Origin: Acidobacteriota bacterium
Lineage (GTDB): Bacteria; Acidobacteriota; Blastocatellia; Pyrinomonadales; Pyrinomonadaceae
Reading direction: 5' to 3'
Length of the DNA: 38,908 bases
NCBI GenBank assembly: GCA_029557535.1
Contig: JAKQII010000389.1
Span: 1-38,908, forward strand
Below the pieces are notes generated by a model. It was not told the origin of the DNA. It was given only the letters and a program-made list of their open reading frames with translations, and did no database searches. The position numbers and the translations under genes are program-made. Shown piece after piece: positions 25,903 through 34,471 of this stretch; within the stretch, counting starts at the first letter, position 1; each line of letters starts with the position of its first letter.

Positions 25903-27021
25903 TCAAACAAGTGCCGACGCGATCTCGATCGCCGAATTCGGACGGGCAAGCCGGAGCGCATTTTCACGCATCGCCGCAAATCGCTCCGGATCGCCGGCAA
26001 GCCGGTCGATCTTGTAGGCGAGCGCCGAGAGATTGTTGCAGCGGATGCCGCAGCCTTCCTCGAGCAGATGGTCCGAATTGCGCTCTTCCTGACCCGGGAT
26101 CGGGTTCACGACGCAAAAGATCAGTCCCTTCGCGAGCGCTTCGGACATCGTCAGTCCGCCCGGTTTCCCGACGATCACATCCGTCGCCGACATATACCGG
26201 TCCATTTCCGTCGTAAATCCGATCGGGTAGAATTGCACGCGCTCGCTTTTCAACTCGGCGTTCGCGTACGCCGCCAGCCTGACCTTCAGTTCCTCGTTCC
26301 GGCCACATATCGCCACCACCTGAGACGGCGTCCGGAGCTCGCTCAACGCTCTCAAGAGCGGCTCTATTTTGCCGACTCCGAAGCCGCCGGCCGAGACCAT
26401 GATCGTCATTCGGTCCGGATCCAATCCCAGCGCGCGGCGCATTTCCCGGCGATCGCGGTGTTCGGCAAAAACCGGGTCGATCGGGATGCCCGTGACTCTG
26501 ATCTTCCCCGGATCGATCCCGGTCTTTTCGAGATGGACCCGGGTTTCTTCGAGCGCGACGAAGTACATCGCGTAATTCCGGCAGAGCCACATCGCGTGGG
26601 CATCAAAATCCGTAACGACGATCGCCTGCGGGAAGTTGGCCTTTCCTTTGGCGGTCAGCCAGGAAATGATCTCCGAAGGCAGAAAATGCGTGCAGACCGC
26701 AAGATCCGGCTTTTCCCGCCGCAGCATCGAGATGAGCGGCTGAGTGTTGAGCCGGTCGAGCGCGAGCCTGCGACGCTCGTTCTCCCACGGTTTGTCGAGC
26801 GAATCGTACATCCAGCCGAGCACCTCAGGCATCGTGTTGACCATATCGATGTAGGCTTTTCCGTAAAGCCTTCGGAAAAGAGGATTCGTCAGGTTCAGGA
26901 CATCAATGTTCTTTACCTCGGACGACGGGTCGATGGTACGGAACGCCTTTTCTAGTGCGTCAGCGGCGCGCGTGTGCCCGGCGCCGACAGAAGCCGACAG
27001 GATCAGGATCTTTTTGCTCAT
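25903..27021 (-). CDS. MGDG-synthase-like glycosyltransferase (GT28 family)
   Basis: 372 residues resembling monogalactosyl/processive diacylglycerol glycosyltransferases and MurG-type GT28 enzymes, which transfer a sugar from UDP-sugar to diacylglycerol at the membrane. The N-terminal ILILSASVGAGHTRAADAL has the family's VGAGH motif. NIDVLNLTNPLFRRLYGKAY, CTHFLPSEI and TDFDAHAMWL follow. The C-terminal donor-binding part has GGFGVGKIEPLL and VGKPGGLTMSEALAKG. The acceptor and sugar cannot be told from sequence. It diverges from the EamA transporter gene. Confidence 0.88.
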   Translation of the reverse strand: MSKKILILSASVGAGHTRAADALEKAFRTIDPSSEVKNIDVLNLTNPLFRRLYGKAYIDMVNTMPEVLGWMYDSLDKPWENERRRLALDRLNTQPLISMLRREKPDLAVCTHFLPSEIISWLTAKGKANFPQAIVVTDFDAHAMWLCRNYAMYFVALEETRVHLEKTGIDPGKIRVTGIPIDPVFAEHRDRREMRRALGLDPDRMTIMVSAGGFGVGKIEPLLRALSELRTPSQVVAICGRNEELKVRLAAYANAELKSERVQFYPIGFTTEMDRYMSATDVIVGKPGGLTMSEALAKGLIFCVVNPIPGQEERNSDHLLEEGCGIRCNNLSALAYKIDRLAGDPERFAAMRENALRLARPNSAIEIASALV

Positions 27022-27090
27022 AGTTTTCGAGGAGACTCCGTTCGAAATGATAATATAATCGTTCGACTTTCGGAACGACCTTCGTCAGCC

Positions 27091-27990
27091 GTGGAGAACT
27101 CAAACCGAATCCGATCCTTTACGATAAATGAGGGCGTCCGTTCGATGTTCCTCTCGACGTTCGCCTTCTCAATGGCGAACGTCTTCGTCAAGCAGGTTTC
27201 GCATCTGCCGGCGATGGAGATCGTCTTTTTCAGGTGCCTTGCCGGCTGTGTGTTTTGCTTTTACGGGTTGCGACGGGCGAATGCGAGCTTTGTCGGTTCA
27301 AACAAGCTCCTGCTCGCGCTTCGCGGGATTTTCGGAACGTCCGCTCTCTATTTCTTCTTCGTCACCGTCCAGAATATTCCGCTTGCGACGGCGATGACGA
27401 TCCAATACCTGTCGCCGATCTTCACGACCGTAATCGCGATTTTCCTGTTGAAGGAGAAGGTCGCGTCGCGTCAATGGCTGTTCTACGCGATCGCTTTCTC
27501 GGGAGTGCTGCTGATCGAACGCGTCGATCCGCGGGTTTCGCCGCTTTATCTGGCGATGGGGATCATCTCGGCGTTCGGTTCGGGAATGGCCTACAATCTC
27601 GTTCGCACGCTGAAGGACCGGGAGCATCCGCTGACGGTCGTTTTTCAGTTCCAGTTCATCGGCATGCTTGCGGGCTTCGTCTTCACGCTTTTCAACTGGA
27701 GTTCGCCCGAAGGTTGGGACTGGTTCTTTCTTTTGCTCGTCGGGATCTTTTCGCAACTTGGACAGGTGTTTCTGACGAACGCTCTCCAGAAGGAACGCGC
27801 GGCGAGCGTCGCGATCATCCTTTACACGGGACTGATTTACGGAATCTCCGTCGGGTGGATATTCTTCGGCGAGGCCCAAGGGCCGTGGACGCTTGCGGGC
27901 ATGATGCTCGTCGTCTTCGGAATCGGACTCAGCGTTCTGTTCGGGCGCGAAAAGATCGAGGTCGGGGAACTTGAGGTGACCAGCGGTTGA
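27091..27990 (+). CDS. EamA-family (DMT) transporter
   Basis: About 299 residues with ten predicted membrane helices in two EamA repeats. The first begins MFLSTFAFSMANVFVK, and the second begins near YLAMGIISAFGSGMAYNL. Typical features are FFRCLAGC and LATAMTIQYLSPIF. It is probably an inner-membrane exporter of a small metabolite; the substrate is unknown. The start is uncertain: GTG 27091 is proposed because ATG 27145 would clip the first helix. Earlier codons overlap the divergent GT28 gene. An AT-rich patch with TATAAT (27054-27059) lies in the shared promoter region. Confidence 0.85.
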   Translation: MENSNRIRSFTINEGVRSMFLSTFAFSMANVFVKQVSHLPAMEIVFFRCLAGCVFCFYGLRRANASFVGSNKLLLALRGIFGTSALYFFFVTVQNIPLATAMTIQYLSPIFTTVIAIFLLKEKVASRQWLFYAIAFSGVLLIERVDPRVSPLYLAMGIISAFGSGMAYNLVRTLKDREHPLTVVFQFQFIGMLAGFVFTLFNWSSPEGWDWFFLLLVGIFSQLGQVFLTNALQKERAASVAIILYTGLIYGISVGWIFFGEAQGPWTLAGMMLVVFGIGLSVLFGREKIEVGELEVTSG

Positions 27991-28027
27991 TTTGGACATC
28001 GTCACTTCTTTTTGATTGAATTTAGGC

Positions 28028-28432
28028 GTGAACGAATTGGAATCGATAAGGCGGATACTCGATGAATGCCGGACGATCGCTGTTGTCGGGCTTTCGTCCG
28101 ACCCGTTTCGGCCGTCGCACGGGGTGGCGGCGTACATGCAGCGCGGCGGTTATCGCGTGATTCCGGTCAATCCGAACGAAAAAGAGGTGCTTGGTGAAAG
28201 ATCGTATGCGAGGCTCGCACAAGTTCCGGATCCGATCGATCTGGTCAATATTTTCAGGAGATCGGACGCCGCCGGCGAGATCGTAGACGAAGCGAACGCG
28301 ATCGGCGCCAAGGCCGTCTGGCTACAGGAAGGCGTGATCGACGAATCGGCCGCAAAACGGGCTTCGGAGGCCGGCTTGATTGTCGTCATGGACCGCTGCT
28401 GGCTGAAGGATCATCACGCGCTGAATCGTTGA
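28028..28432 (+). CDS. CoA-binding domain protein (YccU type)
   Basis: 134 residues from GTG 28028 (a TTG at 28016 is an alternative). It is a Rossmann-like CoA-binding domain with TIAVVGLSSDPFRPSHGVAAY, quoted here only as TIAVVGLS and PSRPSHG-like PFRPSHGVA. YRVIPVNPNEKEVLGERSY, DLVNIFRRSDAA and AVWLQEGVIDE follow. Cellular role unknown; small cytoplasmic single-domain members of the acyl-CoA synthetase alpha fold bind CoA. Its stop overlaps the area of the next ribosome-binding site, so it is likely cotranscribed with the MoaB-like gene. Confidence 0.9.
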   Translation: MNELESIRRILDECRTIAVVGLSSDPFRPSHGVAAYMQRGGYRVIPVNPNEKEVLGERSYARLAQVPDPIDLVNIFRRSDAAGEIVDEANAIGAKAVWLQEGVIDESAAKRASEAGLIVVMDRCWLKDHHALNR

Positions 28433-28437
28433 GAAGA

Positions 28438-28923
28438 ATGGCAAACGTGCAGATCAATGCCGCGATCGTGACCGTCAGCGACTCGCGCACCATCGAAACC
28501 GACTCGTCCGGGGCGGCGCTTGCGGAATTACTCGTCTCGTTCGGAGCGGAGATCGTTGAGCGCCTCATCGTCACCGACGACTTCGACCCGCTTCGTCAAA
28601 CTCTTTATTCGCTGACCGAGCGCGAAGATATCAACCTGATCGTCACCACCGGCGGGACCGGCTTTGCCGAGCGCGACAATACGCCGGAAGCGACGCGCGC
28701 CGTGATTTTGAAGGAAGCTCCGGGAATCGCCGAAATGATGCGGGCCGAGACCGCGAAGATCAACCCGAAGGCAATACTCTCGCGCGGCGTCTGCGGTATC
28801 CGAAACGGCACGCTGATCGTCAACACCCCGGGATCCGAACGCGGCGTCCGCGAGTGTTTCGAGGTGATCCGGCCGATCCTTCAGCATGCCGTGAATCTTG
28901 TTTCCGGGGAGACAAAACATTGA
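28438..28923 (+). CDS. MoaB/MogA-family molybdenum cofactor biosynthesis protein
   Basis: 161 residues from ATG 28438 (GAGAAG just upstream). It has the molybdopterin-binding fold: VTVSDSRTIETDSSGAAL, the TTGGTGFAERDNTPEAT motif, and SRGVCGIRNGTLIVNTPGS. In MoaB/MogA enzymes this domain adenylylates molybdopterin before molybdate insertion. No other molybdenum genes are in the window, so it is alone. Its TGA overlaps the TTG start of the next gene. Confidence 0.92.
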   Translation: MANVQINAAIVTVSDSRTIETDSSGAALAELLVSFGAEIVERLIVTDDFDPLRQTLYSLTEREDINLIVTTGGTGFAERDNTPEATRAVILKEAPGIAEMMRAETAKINPKAILSRGVCGIRNGTLIVNTPGSERGVRECFEVIRPILQHAVNLVSGETKH

Positions 28924-29750
28924 AGTTCAAACCTGTATTCGCGACTCTCTTTTTTCTCATCCCGCTGATCGCGGTCAGTGCCCAAAAGCCGGCGATCGTA
29001 TTTTCGACCCAAGAGGAGATCGGTGCCGAGGTGGCGCTGGCTCCGTGTAAGAAGCGGAACGAGCGTTTGGCGGCGGTTAATGAATTGTTTCTCAAAAAGG
29101 GTGCCGCCGAATCCGACATTTCGATCGAGAAGGTGGACGATACTGAAAACCTCGTGGTTACGAAAAAGGGCTCGACGGGTGAGATCGTGATCGTTGGCGC
29201 ACATTACGACAAATCGGGCGACGGATGCGGTGCCATCGACAATTGGACCGGAATCGTCATTGTCGCCAATTTATATCGGACATTTCGGACTCTCGATACG
29301 AAAAAGACATACGTCTTCATCGCCTTCGATAAAGAAGAACTCGGTGTGTTGGGTTCGAAAGCCATGGCTGAAAGCATCAAGAAGGAAGATCGGCAGAAAT
29401 ACTGCGCCATGGTCAATTTCGACAGTTTTGGCTTTGCCTTTCCGCAAGCGATGGCGAACATTTCAACGGGATCCCTCATGAATTTGGCGGAACAGGCGTC
29501 AAACGACATGAAGATACCGTTCAGCAAAGCAATAGTCGAAGGCGCGAATTCGGATTCGGAGCCATATCGAAAACGCGGAATCCCGGCAATTTCGCTCCAT
29601 GGACTCGACAACCGCTGGAAGGCGTTTCTGCACTCTTCCCGTGACAAGGTTGAGAGCATCGATACCGGAAGTGTTTACCTCGGCTACCGCCACGGCCTTG
29701 TTCTGCTTTCCAAAGTAGAAAACGGGGCGTGCGCGGAACTTCGAAAATGA
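28920..29750 (+). CDS. Secreted M28-family zinc peptidase
   Basis: 276 residues. The start TTG at 28920 overlaps the previous stop codon, with GGGGA 9 bases upstream, and gives a clean signal peptide (KFKPVFATLFFLIPLIAVSA). M28 metal ligands are recognisable: HYD in VGAHYDKSGDG, the bridging Asp in GAIDNWTGIV, the Glu pair in FDKEELGVLGS, Asp in NFDSFGF and a late His in ISLHGLDN. It is expected to be a periplasmic or secreted aminopeptidase. The next gene overlaps its stop by 4 bases. Confidence 0.9.
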   Translation: MKFKPVFATLFFLIPLIAVSAQKPAIVFSTQEEIGAEVALAPCKKRNERLAAVNELFLKKGAAESDISIEKVDDTENLVVTKKGSTGEIVIVGAHYDKSGDGCGAIDNWTGIVIVANLYRTFRTLDTKKTYVFIAFDKEELGVLGSKAMAESIKKEDRQKYCAMVNFDSFGFAFPQAMANISTGSLMNLAEQASNDMKIPFSKAIVEGANSDSEPYRKRGIPAISLHGLDNRWKAFLHSSRDKVESIDTGSVYLGYRHGLVLLSKVENGACAELRK

Positions 29751-30184
29751 TGAAGTCGATGAAGCTATTGCAGATTAGAACGGCCTTCGTGGTCGCCCTG
29801 ATCGTTATTTCAGCGAACCCTGGAATCCGGGGATCGACGGCGGAATTGCCGCGGAAGTTCGTCCGCGTTGAGCTCTATTTCGGCTTCGACCGGAAGGGTA
29901 GCGACCCCGTTTCGGAAGAGGATTGGACGAAATTCCTCGCCGAGGAGGTCACGCCGCGGTTTCCGGACGGATTTTCGGTATTGAAGGCGCTCGGACAGTT
30001 CAGAGGGGACGACGGGTCGATAGTTCGCGAGGAGTCGCGGATTATCCTTTTGTTCTTCCCGAAATCGGACCGCAAAAAGAATGAGGCGCTGATCGAAGCC
30101 ATCCGCGCCGTGTACAAATCAAAATTCAACCAGGAGTCCGTTCTCCGGCTCGACTTCGTGAAAAGCGTCGAAGTCGATTTCTGA
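29747..30184 (+). CDS. DUF3574-like exported protein
   Basis: 145 residues from ATG 29747, overlapping the M28 stop (ATGA). A signal sequence runs to about residue 32. The mature domain resembles DUF3574: VRVELYFGFDRKG, VSEEDWTKFLAEEVTPRFPD, GFSVLKALGQFRGDDG and KSKFNQESVLRLDF. The function of this family is unknown. It converges on the S10 peptidase gene with only 2 bases between stop codons. Confidence 0.78.
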   Translation: MMKSMKLLQIRTAFVVALIVISANPGIRGSTAELPRKFVRVELYFGFDRKGSDPVSEEDWTKFLAEEVTPRFPDGFSVLKALGQFRGDDGSIVREESRIILLFFPKSDRKKNEALIEAIRAVYKSKFNQESVLRLDFVKSVEVDF

Positions 30185-30186
30185 AA

Positions 30187-31695
30187 CTACTTCTGCGCCG
30201 ATCGAATGAACTTCGATACATCCTCGTACAATTTCCGAAGGGAATTCCGCTCGATGTACATCATGTGCCCGGCTTCGTAATACTGCGTCGTCACGTTCTT
30301 CCGCAACGCCGAATCGAGATTCATCGACGACAGCGTGTACTGCGTCGCAAAATACGGCGTCGCCATGTCGTAGTAACCCGACGCGATGAAGATCTTCATG
30401 TATGGGTTCTTTGCCATCGCAAGCTTCAGATTCTGGCTCGTATCCGCATATTGGTTAGCGTTGCCGAAATTCCACGGCGCACCTATGCCGCCGCCGAGGA
30501 TGTAGTACTCAAGATCGCTCTTGAACCCCAACTCGCGCCTGACGTAATCGTTGAAGGCCGATGTATAGGGCGGACGGATCGCTGCCATGCTTGGGTCGAA
30601 ATCGGGTCCGGTCCCGGCCGAGTCGCGGTCGATCCCAAGGAAGCGGCTGTCGAGACGGCCTGTCGTCCGCCGCATTTTCCGAAGCAGTTCCTTGTTGAAT
30701 TCGCCGAGCTCGATTCTGAAATTGTTGTCGAGGACGAAATCTTCGGAAAGTCCGGTCAATCGTGAGTAGTTTGATGCCAGCGACTTTCGTTCCGCATCGG
30801 AAAGCCGGTCGATCCGAAGAAGCGCCGTGGAGTAGTCGCCGATCGCGAACGTCTCCGCATCGTTCAGTACATCGCGCAGCGGCCTGTTCTGCAATTCAGG
30901 CGGAAGCCTCCTGTGATACCAGGCGGTTGCCGTATACGAAGGCAGCATCAGGATGAACGGCAGATCGTTCGTCGCCGAGAAAAGCAACGTCTGGAAGTTC
31001 ATCACCGTCGAGACGAGACAGATGCCGTTAAGAGCGATGCCTTTTTCGAAAAGGTAATTCGAAAGCCCGCTCGCCCGCGTCGTCCCGTACGATTCGCCCA
31101 CGAGAAACAGCGGCGACCGCCAGCGTTCCGCCCGTCCAAGATAAAGTCGGATGAACTCCGCGACCGACTGGATATCACCGTCCAGTCCCCAGAATTTCGC
31201 GCCGAGTTCCGGTTTGGTCGGACGCGAATAACCCGTTCCTACCGGATCGATGAACACGAGATCCGTGTCCGGAAGCCATGTACTCTCGTTGTCAACTAGC
31301 TCGTATGGCGGCGCGGGCATCATGCCGTCGTCAAGCATTTTCACCCGCTTCGGACCGAGCGCTCCAAGGTGCAGCCAGACGCTTGCCGAACCGGGGCCGC
31401 CGTTAAACGAGAACATCAGCGGACGTCTCGACGGATCGGCGACGCCGTCGAGCGTGTATGCCATGTAGAAGATCCGAGCCTCAACAACACCGGTCTGGGC
31501 GTTTCGGATCGGCATGTGCCCGGTCGTTGTCGTGTAATTGAGCGTCTTTCCGCCAACGACAAGCGAATGCCTGCGGACCTCGGGCGGCTCTTCTTTCGCT
31601 TCAGGCGCGGAGACCGGCGGCGGAGTCGAGACTGCGGAAGGCGTGACCGCAGGAACCTGAAAAAAGAACAATGACAAGAAGATCGATGCCAGCAT
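30187..31695 (-). CDS. Secreted S10-family serine carboxypeptidase-like protein
   Basis: About 502 residues from ATG 31695, which gives a signal peptide (LASIFLSLFFFQVPAV). It is an alpha/beta hydrolase of the serine carboxypeptidase (S10) type. FSFNGGPGSASVWLHLGALGP is the S10 oxyanion segment (quoted part: FNGGPGSASVWLHLG). The nucleophile elbow is VGESYGTTRASGLS, with the acid in SGYYDMATPYF and the histidine in EAGHMMYIE. The triad is complete. A Pro/Ser-rich linker follows the signal peptide. An earlier in-frame start at 31749 overlaps the amidohydrolase gene and is unlikely. It is the last gene of the amidohydrolase unit. Confidence 0.9.
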   Translation of the reverse strand: MLASIFLSLFFFQVPAVTPSAVSTPPPVSAPEAKEEPPEVRRHSLVVGGKTLNYTTTTGHMPIRNAQTGVVEARIFYMAYTLDGVADPSRRPLMFSFNGGPGSASVWLHLGALGPKRVKMLDDGMMPAPPYELVDNESTWLPDTDLVFIDPVGTGYSRPTKPELGAKFWGLDGDIQSVAEFIRLYLGRAERWRSPLFLVGESYGTTRASGLSNYLFEKGIALNGICLVSTVMNFQTLLFSATNDLPFILMLPSYTATAWYHRRLPPELQNRPLRDVLNDAETFAIGDYSTALLRIDRLSDAERKSLASNYSRLTGLSEDFVLDNNFRIELGEFNKELLRKMRRTTGRLDSRFLGIDRDSAGTGPDFDPSMAAIRPPYTSAFNDYVRRELGFKSDLEYYILGGGIGAPWNFGNANQYADTSQNLKLAMAKNPYMKIFIASGYYDMATPYFATQYTLSSMNLDSALRKNVTTQYYEAGHMMYIERNSLRKLYEDVSKFIRSAQK

Positions 31696-31697
31696 GA

Positions 31698-32903
31698 TCA
31701 GCGTTTTCCTTCGAAAGCCAACGCGCCGTTGACGATCGTCCCCACGCAATGCGTCGTGAACTCGAACGGATCGCCGTCGTAAAGCGCCACATCCGCGTCT
31801 TTTCCGACCGCAAGTGATCCGACCCGATTATCGATCCCGAGTATTTTGGCCGCATCCACGGTGACGGATGCGAGCGCGTCGCGGAATCCCAACCCGTTCG
31901 CGGCCGCCATGGCGGCTTCAAAAAGAAGCACCCGGGTCTTCGGTACGTAACCTTCGTAGCCGCTTTGGAGCGCGACCGTGATCCCGGCGGCCTTCAGCTT
32001 CGAAGCATTTTCGAGCGTGAGACTCTCGCGCGTTCCGCCGTTGCGGGCCATCGTCGGATGAACGATCACAGGGAACCCGGACGCTTTGATCTCGGCGAGA
32101 ACCTGGACTGCCTCCGAAGCTCCGTCGAGAATGATCCTGATATTGAACTCCTTTGCGATCCTGAGCGCAGTCATGATGTCCTGCGCCTTTTCTGCCGTCA
32201 CCAGCAGCGGGATCTCGCGTTTGAGGACCTTTTGCCACATTTCCTGCTTGAGATCACGCGGCTCACCCTTGTAGTTTCCGGCCTTGATCAGTTCGGCGCG
32301 GAGCATCGCGGCTTGCTTTCCGCGCGTGCCCGGTGCGCGTCCGCCAGCCAGCGTCGAATCGGTCCCGAGGGTGACGGAGATCATCGCGGTCGAAACGAAA
32401 ACGGCTTCCTCGACGTCCTTTCCAAACGTCTTCGCGATCAGCGTCTGTCCGGAAACGAGCGCCGACGGCTGATGGCCGGTATGGATCGTCGTCACGCCGA
32501 ATCCTCGGACCCATTCGATCAATCGCTCCTCGGCGTCGTACGCGTCGATCGCCCTCAGTTCTGGTTGGATCGGCGAACTGCCGTCGAGAGCCATCTGATC
32601 GTGCGGTTGATTGAGATAGCCGTTGAGACCGATCACGGTATGCGCGTCGATCAGACCCGGTGTTACGACCTTCGCCATCAGGACTCGGTAGGCGGAAGGG
32701 ATCGAGATCTGCGATGCCGGGCCGACGGCCTCGATCTTACCGCCTTTGATGAGGACGACCCCGTCCTTGATCGGATCGCCGTTCATTGTCCAGACCGTCT
32801 CACCGCGGACCGCGATCTGCGCGTCGGCCGCCGCCGCGAACGAGACGAGAAGCGCAGCCGATAGAATGTATCGCCGAATTTGCGTTTTAACGTTCCCTTT
32901 CAT
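31698..32903 (-). CDS. Amidohydrolase-like protein lacking metal ligands (probable pseudoenzyme)
   Basis: 401 residues with a signal peptide (to about residue 29) and the amidohydrolase fold: TPGLIDAHTV, SGQTLIAKTF, TVDAAKILGIDNRVGSLAVGK (first part quoted: TVDAAKILGIDNRVG) and GKDADVALYDGDP. The HxH motif is HTV (H88, V90). Aligned with the neighbouring paralogue, positions that carry its other metal or catalytic residues are T236/E238, G261 and a Gly in place of Asp. So it is probably not a zinc hydrolase. Its start overlaps the upstream paralogue's stop by 4 bases, suggesting the two are made together, possibly as a complex. Confidence 0.85.
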   Translation of the reverse strand: MKGNVKTQIRRYILSAALLVSFAAAADAQIAVRGETVWTMNGDPIKDGVVLIKGGKIEAVGPASQISIPSAYRVLMAKVVTPGLIDAHTVIGLNGYLNQPHDQMALDGSSPIQPELRAIDAYDAEERLIEWVRGFGVTTIHTGHQPSALVSGQTLIAKTFGKDVEEAVFVSTAMISVTLGTDSTLAGGRAPGTRGKQAAMLRAELIKAGNYKGEPRDLKQEMWQKVLKREIPLLVTAEKAQDIMTALRIAKEFNIRIILDGASEAVQVLAEIKASGFPVIVHPTMARNGGTRESLTLENASKLKAAGITVALQSGYEGYVPKTRVLLFEAAMAAANGLGFRDALASVTVDAAKILGIDNRVGSLAVGKDADVALYDGDPFEFTTHCVGTIVNGALAFEGKR

Positions 32904-34225
32904 CGCGCACCTCCCTGAATGTCGCCGTCAAAACAGTCGATGTCGGTAAACTTGTCGTTGGTCGCGCCGAAACCGCCGACCGCCAAAAGGTAATCCGCGG
33001 GATTGCCGCGATCGAATACTTTCTTGCCTTCGACCCACGTTTGTTCGACATGCGTGTAAACGCTTAGCGGATCGCCCGACAAGACAACGAAATCGGCGTC
33101 CTTGCCGGCCTCGAGCGAACCGACACGATCCTGAAGCTCGAGCATGATCGCGCCGGCCATCGTCATGCCGTAGAGCGCTTTGTCGCGGCTCATTCCGAAA
33201 CGCACGGCCATCCCGGCCGATCGCAGGAACCAACGCGAATCGGTGATCGAATCGTCAGTGTGGAATCCGGCAAGCGCCCCGGCCTTTTCTAACGCCGCAC
33301 CGTTCGTCATTGAAACATCCACTGTCTCAAGCTTTCCGCCGGGCGAGTCGATCATGATGATCGAAGAGGGAACGCCGGACTTCGCGATCTGATCGGCCAC
33401 CTTCCAGGCTTCCGAAACGTGCTGCAGCACGAGTTTGAATCCGAATTCCTGCTTGAGCCGCAGCACGGTCAGAATATCGTCGTGCCGGTGGGTATGGAAA
33501 TGTACGACGCGCTTGCCGTCGAGGACCTCCGCGAGTGCTTCCATCCCGAGATCCCGCGGCGGCAGTTTGGTCTTGTCGCCTGCCGCCTTGGCGATCTTTG
33601 CCTTGTATTCCTGAGCCTTTATGAACTGTTCGCGGACGAGCGCGGCGCTTTTGGCGCGCGTACCCGGAAAACTGCCGCCACCGGGGCGGATCGGGTTGGT
33701 TCCGTTCGCGAACTTGATTCCGCCGGCATATCTTCCGTCTTTATCGAAGATAAGAAGATCGTCGATCTTCGTCGCGTCGTCGCGGAGCTTGAGATAAAGC
33801 GTCTGTCCGCTGTCGAGATGTCCGGAACCGGGCATTACGTTGACGGTCGTGATCCCGCCGGCCTGGGCGCGTTGAAGACCTGAGGCCTTGACGTTGACCG
33901 AATCGAGAATCCTTACATCGGGTTGGATCGGAGACGAACCGTCGGCGCCGGCCGGCCCGCCGATGTGGCTGTGGGTGTCGACCAATCCGGGCATTACGAC
34001 CTTGCCCTTCATGTCGACGATCTGAACGTCCGCGCTGAGCCTGACGACTCGGGCATCGCCAACGGCCACGATCTTGCCGTTTTGGATCAGCAAAATGCCG
34101 TCCTCGATCGGGGCGCCGACGATCGGAATTATCCGGGCTCCGACAAAGGCGACCGGGCGTGATTGTCCGGCCGCGGAAACGGCGATCGCGCACAACACCA
34201 ATAGGCTGAAGAAATATCGTCTCAT
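32900..34225 (-). CDS. Secreted amidohydrolase (imidazolonepropionase-like)
   Basis: 441 residues with a signal peptide (ends AVSAAGQ). Metal-dependent amidohydrolase fold: HxH as MPGLVDTHSHIGG (H85, H87), histidines in VVHFHTHRHDD (242-248), LQHVSEA (H269) and GFHTDDS (H322, D324). The closing segment is AGAIMLELQDRVGSLEAGKDAD, quoted in part as RVGSLEAGKDAD. The substrate is unknown; related secreted enzymes act on cyclic amides or prolyl dipeptides. It heads a unit with the ligand-less paralogue and the S10 peptidase. AGGAA precedes ATG 34225. Confidence 0.9.
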   Translation of the reverse strand: MRRYFFSLLVLCAIAVSAAGQSRPVAFVGARIIPIVGAPIEDGILLIQNGKIVAVGDARVVRLSADVQIVDMKGKVVMPGLVDTHSHIGGPAGADGSSPIQPDVRILDSVNVKASGLQRAQAGGITTVNVMPGSGHLDSGQTLYLKLRDDATKIDDLLIFDKDGRYAGGIKFANGTNPIRPGGGSFPGTRAKSAALVREQFIKAQEYKAKIAKAAGDKTKLPPRDLGMEALAEVLDGKRVVHFHTHRHDDILTVLRLKQEFGFKLVLQHVSEAWKVADQIAKSGVPSSIIMIDSPGGKLETVDVSMTNGAALEKAGALAGFHTDDSITDSRWFLRSAGMAVRFGMSRDKALYGMTMAGAIMLELQDRVGSLEAGKDADFVVLSGDPLSVYTHVEQTWVEGKKVFDRGNPADYLLAVGGFGATNDKFTDIDCFDGDIQGGAR

Positions 34226-34273
34226 TTGGTTCCTGTTTAACTGGCTAGAATAAGATTGATAAGCAGTCCTAAA

Positions 34274-34299
34274 GTGCTACGAAATCGTCGCACTGTCAA
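34274..34299 (-). promoter_or_regulatory. Palindromic site abutting a TTGACA box upstream of the amidohydrolases
   Basis: GTGCTACGA-AA-TCGTCGCAC (34274-34293) is a 20-base palindrome with one mismatched pair. Immediately beyond it (34294-34299) lies a perfect TTGACA on the - strand, pointing at the amidohydrolase gene. No good -10 box is found at 16-18 bases, so the promoter may be regulated through this palindrome. Promoter status is tentative. Confidence 0.4.
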
Positions 34300-34410
34300 G
34301 AAATCGGACACTATTTCGTGTACGAGAGACATTCCAGAGGATTTGTGACGATGTCCATAAACTCTGTGATGAACCGGTTTACGGGGCATTCAGCCGAAAC
34401 CGCCGAAAGC

Positions 34411-34425
34411 TGGCACACATCTTGA
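34411..34425 (+). promoter_or_regulatory. Candidate sigma-54 promoter for the glycine-zipper gene
   Basis: TGGCAC (34411-34416), five bases, TTGA (34422-34425) resembles the -24/-12 consensus TGGCAC-N5-TTGC with GG-N10 spacing, but the -12 element is GA rather than GC. Transcription would start about 35 bases before ATG 34472. A CTTGA/TCAAG mini-hairpin overlaps the -12 end. Confidence 0.35.
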
Positions 34426-34471
34426 GGGGATCAAGATAACCACGCTGCCATTCAATCTGAGGGAGAAGATC

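Noticed and set aside
26068-26955. 295-codon open frame opposite the GT28 gene
   Set aside because: Arg-rich shadow with no motif; the GT28 gene explains the region.
31965-32864. 299-codon open frame opposite the ligand-less amidohydrolase
   Set aside because: Asp/Arg-rich shadow frame; the opposite strand has a signal peptide and clear fold motifs.
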